A stretch of 7,637 bases of DNA from CAZEFK01 sp964511405 (GTDB lineage: Bacteria > Pseudomonadota > Alphaproteobacteria > Elsterales > Elsteraceae), in assembly GCA_964511405.1 (NCBI GenBank), contig CAZEFK010000284.1:1-7637 (forward strand). The letters run 5' to 3'. This document shows positions 5,668 through 7,637 of the stretch, piece after piece (positions within the stretch are counted from its first letter, which is position 1; each line of letters opens with the position of its first letter). The notes under the pieces were generated by a model. The model ran no database searches, was not told the origin of the DNA, and saw only the letters and a list, made by a program, of their open reading frames with translations. The translations under genes and the position numbers were made by a program.

Positions 5668-7637
5668 TCACTCCGTGGGCAGCGCCAGATGCTGGCAGAC
5701 AGTGTCGAGGGCGGCCAGCGCCGCATCGAACTCGAAATCGCCGACCAGGCGCGACAGGCGCTGCAGCTCGGCGTCGGGGACCATGCCGGCCAGCAGCGGC
5801 TGGACGTCCAGGATCGCGTCGGCCGCCTGGGCGTCATCGCTGGCCAGCAGCTGCCGCAGCCGCCCCAGCGGCTCGGCCAGGCGGCCCGGGTCGGTCGCGG
5901 CCGACGGGGTTACGGCTAACGGGCGCGGCGCCTCCGGTGCGGCCACCGTCCGGCGGATCGCCGCGGCGACCGGCTCCAGCGCGTCGGCCAGGGCGGCAAT
6001 ATCGGCGGCGGTCTCGGTGCCGTCGCGGATTGCGGCCTCCAGGCGCTGCGCCGCCGCGGCCGCGGCCATGGCGCCCAGCGTCCCGGCCGTGCCCTTGACG
6101 GTGTGCGCGATGCGCTCGGCGGTCGCCCGGTCCTGGGCGGCGAGGGCGGCACGGACGGCGGCGGCGGCGTCGCCCTGCTCGTCGGCAAACCGGCGCAGCA
6201 GGCCCCGGTAACGGGCGTCATTGCCGCCCGTGCGCCGCAGGCCCGCCGCTTCGTCCACCCCCGGGATCCCGCGCTCCGGCTCCTGGTCCCGCGGCCGGAT
6301 CAGACGCAGCAGCACCGCGAACAGCTGGTCGGGGTCGATCGGCTTGGCGACCAGATCGTTCATCCCGGCGTCCAGGCAGCGCTGGTGATCGCGCGCCATG
6401 ACATTCGCGGTCATGGCTACGATCGGCAGGTCGCGGAAGCGCGCATCGGCCCGGATCGCCTCGGTCGCGGCGATGCCGTCCATGACCGGCATCTGCATAT
6501 CCATGAGCACCGCGTCATAGGCCCGCTCGCCGACCATGCGCACCGCGACGGCGCCGTTCTCGGCGACGTCGATCGACATGGCGGCGTCGCCCAGCAGGCC
6601 GAGCGCCACCTCCTGGTTGACCTCGTTGTCCTCGACCAGCAGCACCCGGGCGCCCTTGAGGGGCGCCAGGTCGGGGCCGGGCGCCGGCGGCGGCTCCGGC
6701 CGCACGCCGGCCAGGTCATCCATGCCCAGCGCCCGGATCACCGCGTCGAACAGCGTCGAGGGCGACACCGGCTTGACCAGCACGGCGTCGAAGGCATCGC
6801 CCTCGGCCTGGGCGATCACCTCCTCGCGGCCATAAGCTGTGACCATCACCAGATGCGGTGCCGGCCCGGGCAGGGTGCGGATCCGCCGGCCGGTCTCGAT
6901 GCCGTCCAGGCCCGGCATCTGCCAGTCGACGAACACGATCTCGTAGGGCGCGCCGCTGGCCGTGGCCTGCCGGACCAGCTCGATCCCCTCCAGGCCCGAC
7001 GGCGCCTCGTCGACCTGGAAGCTCAGGGTCGCGAGCATGTCGGCCAACACCGCCCGCGCGTGGGCGTTGTCGTCGATCGCGAGCACATGGCGGCCGCGCA
7101 GGTCGGGATGGGGCTTGGGCCGTGCCGCCGCCGTGCCGCGGCCGAGGCGGGCGGTGAACCAGAAAGTGCTGCCGCGCCCGGGCTCGCTGTCGACGCCGAT
7201 GTCGCCGCCCATCAGCTCGGCCAGCTTCTTCGAGATCGCCAGGCCCAGGCCGGTGCCGCCATATTTGCGGGTGGTCGAGCTGTCGGCCTGCTCGAAGGCC
7301 TTGAACAGCCGGCCCATCTGCTCGGTCGTCAGGCCGATCCCGGTGTCGCTGACCGAGAACCGGACCACCACCGCCTGCTCGTCCGCGCGTTCCAGTCGCA
7401 CCGCCACGGCGATCTCGCCGCGCTCGGTGAACTTGATCGCGTTGTTGCAGAAGTTGATCAGCACCTGGCCCAGGCGCAGCGGATCGCCCCTGAGGTCGGC
7501 GGGGAGCGTGGGGTCGACGTCGAAGATCAGCTCCAGCCCCTTGGCCGCGGCCTTGTCGGAGACCAGGGTGCCGACATTGTCCAGCACCGAGTCCAGCCGG
7601 AAATCGATCGTCTCCACGGCCAGCTTGCCGGCCTCGA
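5668..7637 (-). CDS. hybrid sensor histidine kinase: HATPase - REC - REC - HPt (N-terminus outside window)
   Basis: The C-terminal 650 or so residues of a BarA-like phosphorelay kinase. The frame runs open off the right edge. The first visible residues, EAGKLAV, are the usual stretch just after the histidine (HisKA) helices, so the GTG at 7617 is not the start. In order: an ATP-binding domain with N box (FCNNAIKFT, about 7425-7453), DTGIG and GGTGLGLAIS; receiver 1 with phospho-acceptor Asp at 6925-6927 (VDWQMPGLDG) and VKP lysine; receiver 2 with acceptor Asp at 6499-6501 (MDMQMPVMDG) and AKP lysine; an HPt domain with active His at 6103-6105 (AHTVKGTAG). A further 100 or so residues form an Ala/Leu-rich helical tail resembling an HPt without its histidine. 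The sensor input lies outside the window. It ends at TGA 5668-5670, coupled to the cyclase gene. Confidence 0.95.
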   Translation of the reverse strand, partial: EAGKLAVETIDFRLDSVLDNVGTLVSDKAAAKGLELIFDVDPTLPADLRGDPLRLGQVLINFCNNAIKFTERGEIAVAVRLERADEQAVVVRFSVSDTGIGLTTEQMGRLFKAFEQADSSTTRKYGGTGLGLAISKKLAELMGGDIGVDSEPGRGSTFWFTARLGRGTAAARPKPHPDLRGRHVLAIDDNAHARAVLADMLATLSFQVDEAPSGLEGIELVRQATASGAPYEIVFVDWQMPGLDGIETGRRIRTLPGPAPHLVMVTAYGREEVIAQAEGDAFDAVLVKPVSPSTLFDAVIRALGMDDLAGVRPEPPPAPGPDLAPLKGARVLLVEDNEVNQEVALGLLGDAAMSIDVAENGAVAVRMVGERAYDAVLMDMQMPVMDGIAATEAIRADARFRDLPIVAMTANVMARDHQRCLDAGMNDLVAKPIDPDQLFAVLLRLIRPRDQEPERGIPGVDEAAGLRRTGGNDARYRGLLRRFADEQGDAAAAVRAALAAQDRATAERIAHTVKGTAGTLGAMAAAAAAQRLEAAIRDGTETAADIAALADALEPVAAAIRRTVAAPEAPRPLAVTPSAATDPGRLAEPLGRLRQLLASDDAQAADAILDVQPLLAGMVPDAELQRLSRLVGDFEFDAALAALDTVCQHLALPTE
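5671..5674 (-). promoter_or_regulatory. ribosome binding site deciding the cyclase start
   Basis: GGAG on the minus strand lies eight bases before the ATG at 5662 but directly abuts the competing GTG at 5671. Spacing favours the ATG. The site lies in the last sense codons of the kinase gene, so cyclase translation is likely coupled to kinase translation. Confidence 0.5.

Noticed and set aside
4874..6211. A 445-codon open frame on the plus strand
   Set aside because: It lies fully antisense to the cyclase and kinase genes, whose domains and catalytic residues are unmistakable. Its product is Arg/Ala/Gly/His-rich with no domain, as expected from the opposite strand of GC-rich coding DNA.
7615..7617. 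GTG as start of the kinase
   Set aside because: The frame continues upstream to the window edge with EAGKLA, the conserved stretch after the phospho-acceptor histidine helices, so the gene begins outside the window.
1..7637. CRISPR arrays, insertion sequences, tRNA or rRNA genes
   Set aside because: Reading both strands I saw no regularly spaced direct repeats, no transposase motif or terminal repeats, and no cloverleaf or rRNA signature.

Overview
The window is about 70% G+C DNA, densely packed with genes that use strongly GC-biased codons. The gene types (hybrid histidine kinase with two receiver domains and an HPt, receiver-linked class III cyclase, paired short CHR transporters) fit a high-GC alphaproteobacterium, possibly in or near the Rhodospirillales. 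That placement is an inference from style; there is no rRNA or other marker here.

Layout. Bases 2-1258 (+) hold the 3' part of an NRAMP-superfamily metal transporter that runs in from the left edge. It converges on a run of minus-strand genes that fills the rest of the window. A gap of about 170 bases (1259-1425) between the converging genes contains two strong GC hairpins and one doubtful small ORF. Read in the direction of transcription from the right edge, the minus-strand genes are: a hybrid sensor kinase missing its N-terminus (7637-5668), a receiver-adenylyl cyclase (5662-4637), two half-size CHR chromate-type transporters (4620-4075 and 4082-3522, overlapping by 8 bases), a nucleotidyltransferase-like protein with a four-cysteine knuckle (3509-2832), a SnoaL-like protein (2747-2319), an unknown exported protein (2201-1749) and a 63-residue membrane-anchored protein (1617-1426). 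No gene-free stretch exceeds 300 bases.

How they may work together. The kinase and cyclase are joined at the stop/start junction and probably form one phosphorelay: sensor histidine to receivers to HPt histidine to the receiver of the cyclase, with cAMP as output. The cyclase keeps every catalytic residue and has the base-selecting pair expected for ATP. The CHR pair follows after 16 bases and the nucleotidyltransferase after another 12, so all five genes could be co-transcribed. A functional link of the last three to cAMP signalling is not shown by sequence. From about 1630 to 2230 the base composition is visibly less GC-rich, marking the exported-protein gene as possibly acquired.

The points most worth a second look are the altered TM6 metal-site motif of the NRAMP protein (Ala-Pro-Trp where Met-Pro-His is usual), the kinase-cyclase couple, and the cysteine-knuckle nucleotidyltransferase. 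I see no CRISPR array, insertion sequence, tRNA, rRNA or clearly new defence-type system.
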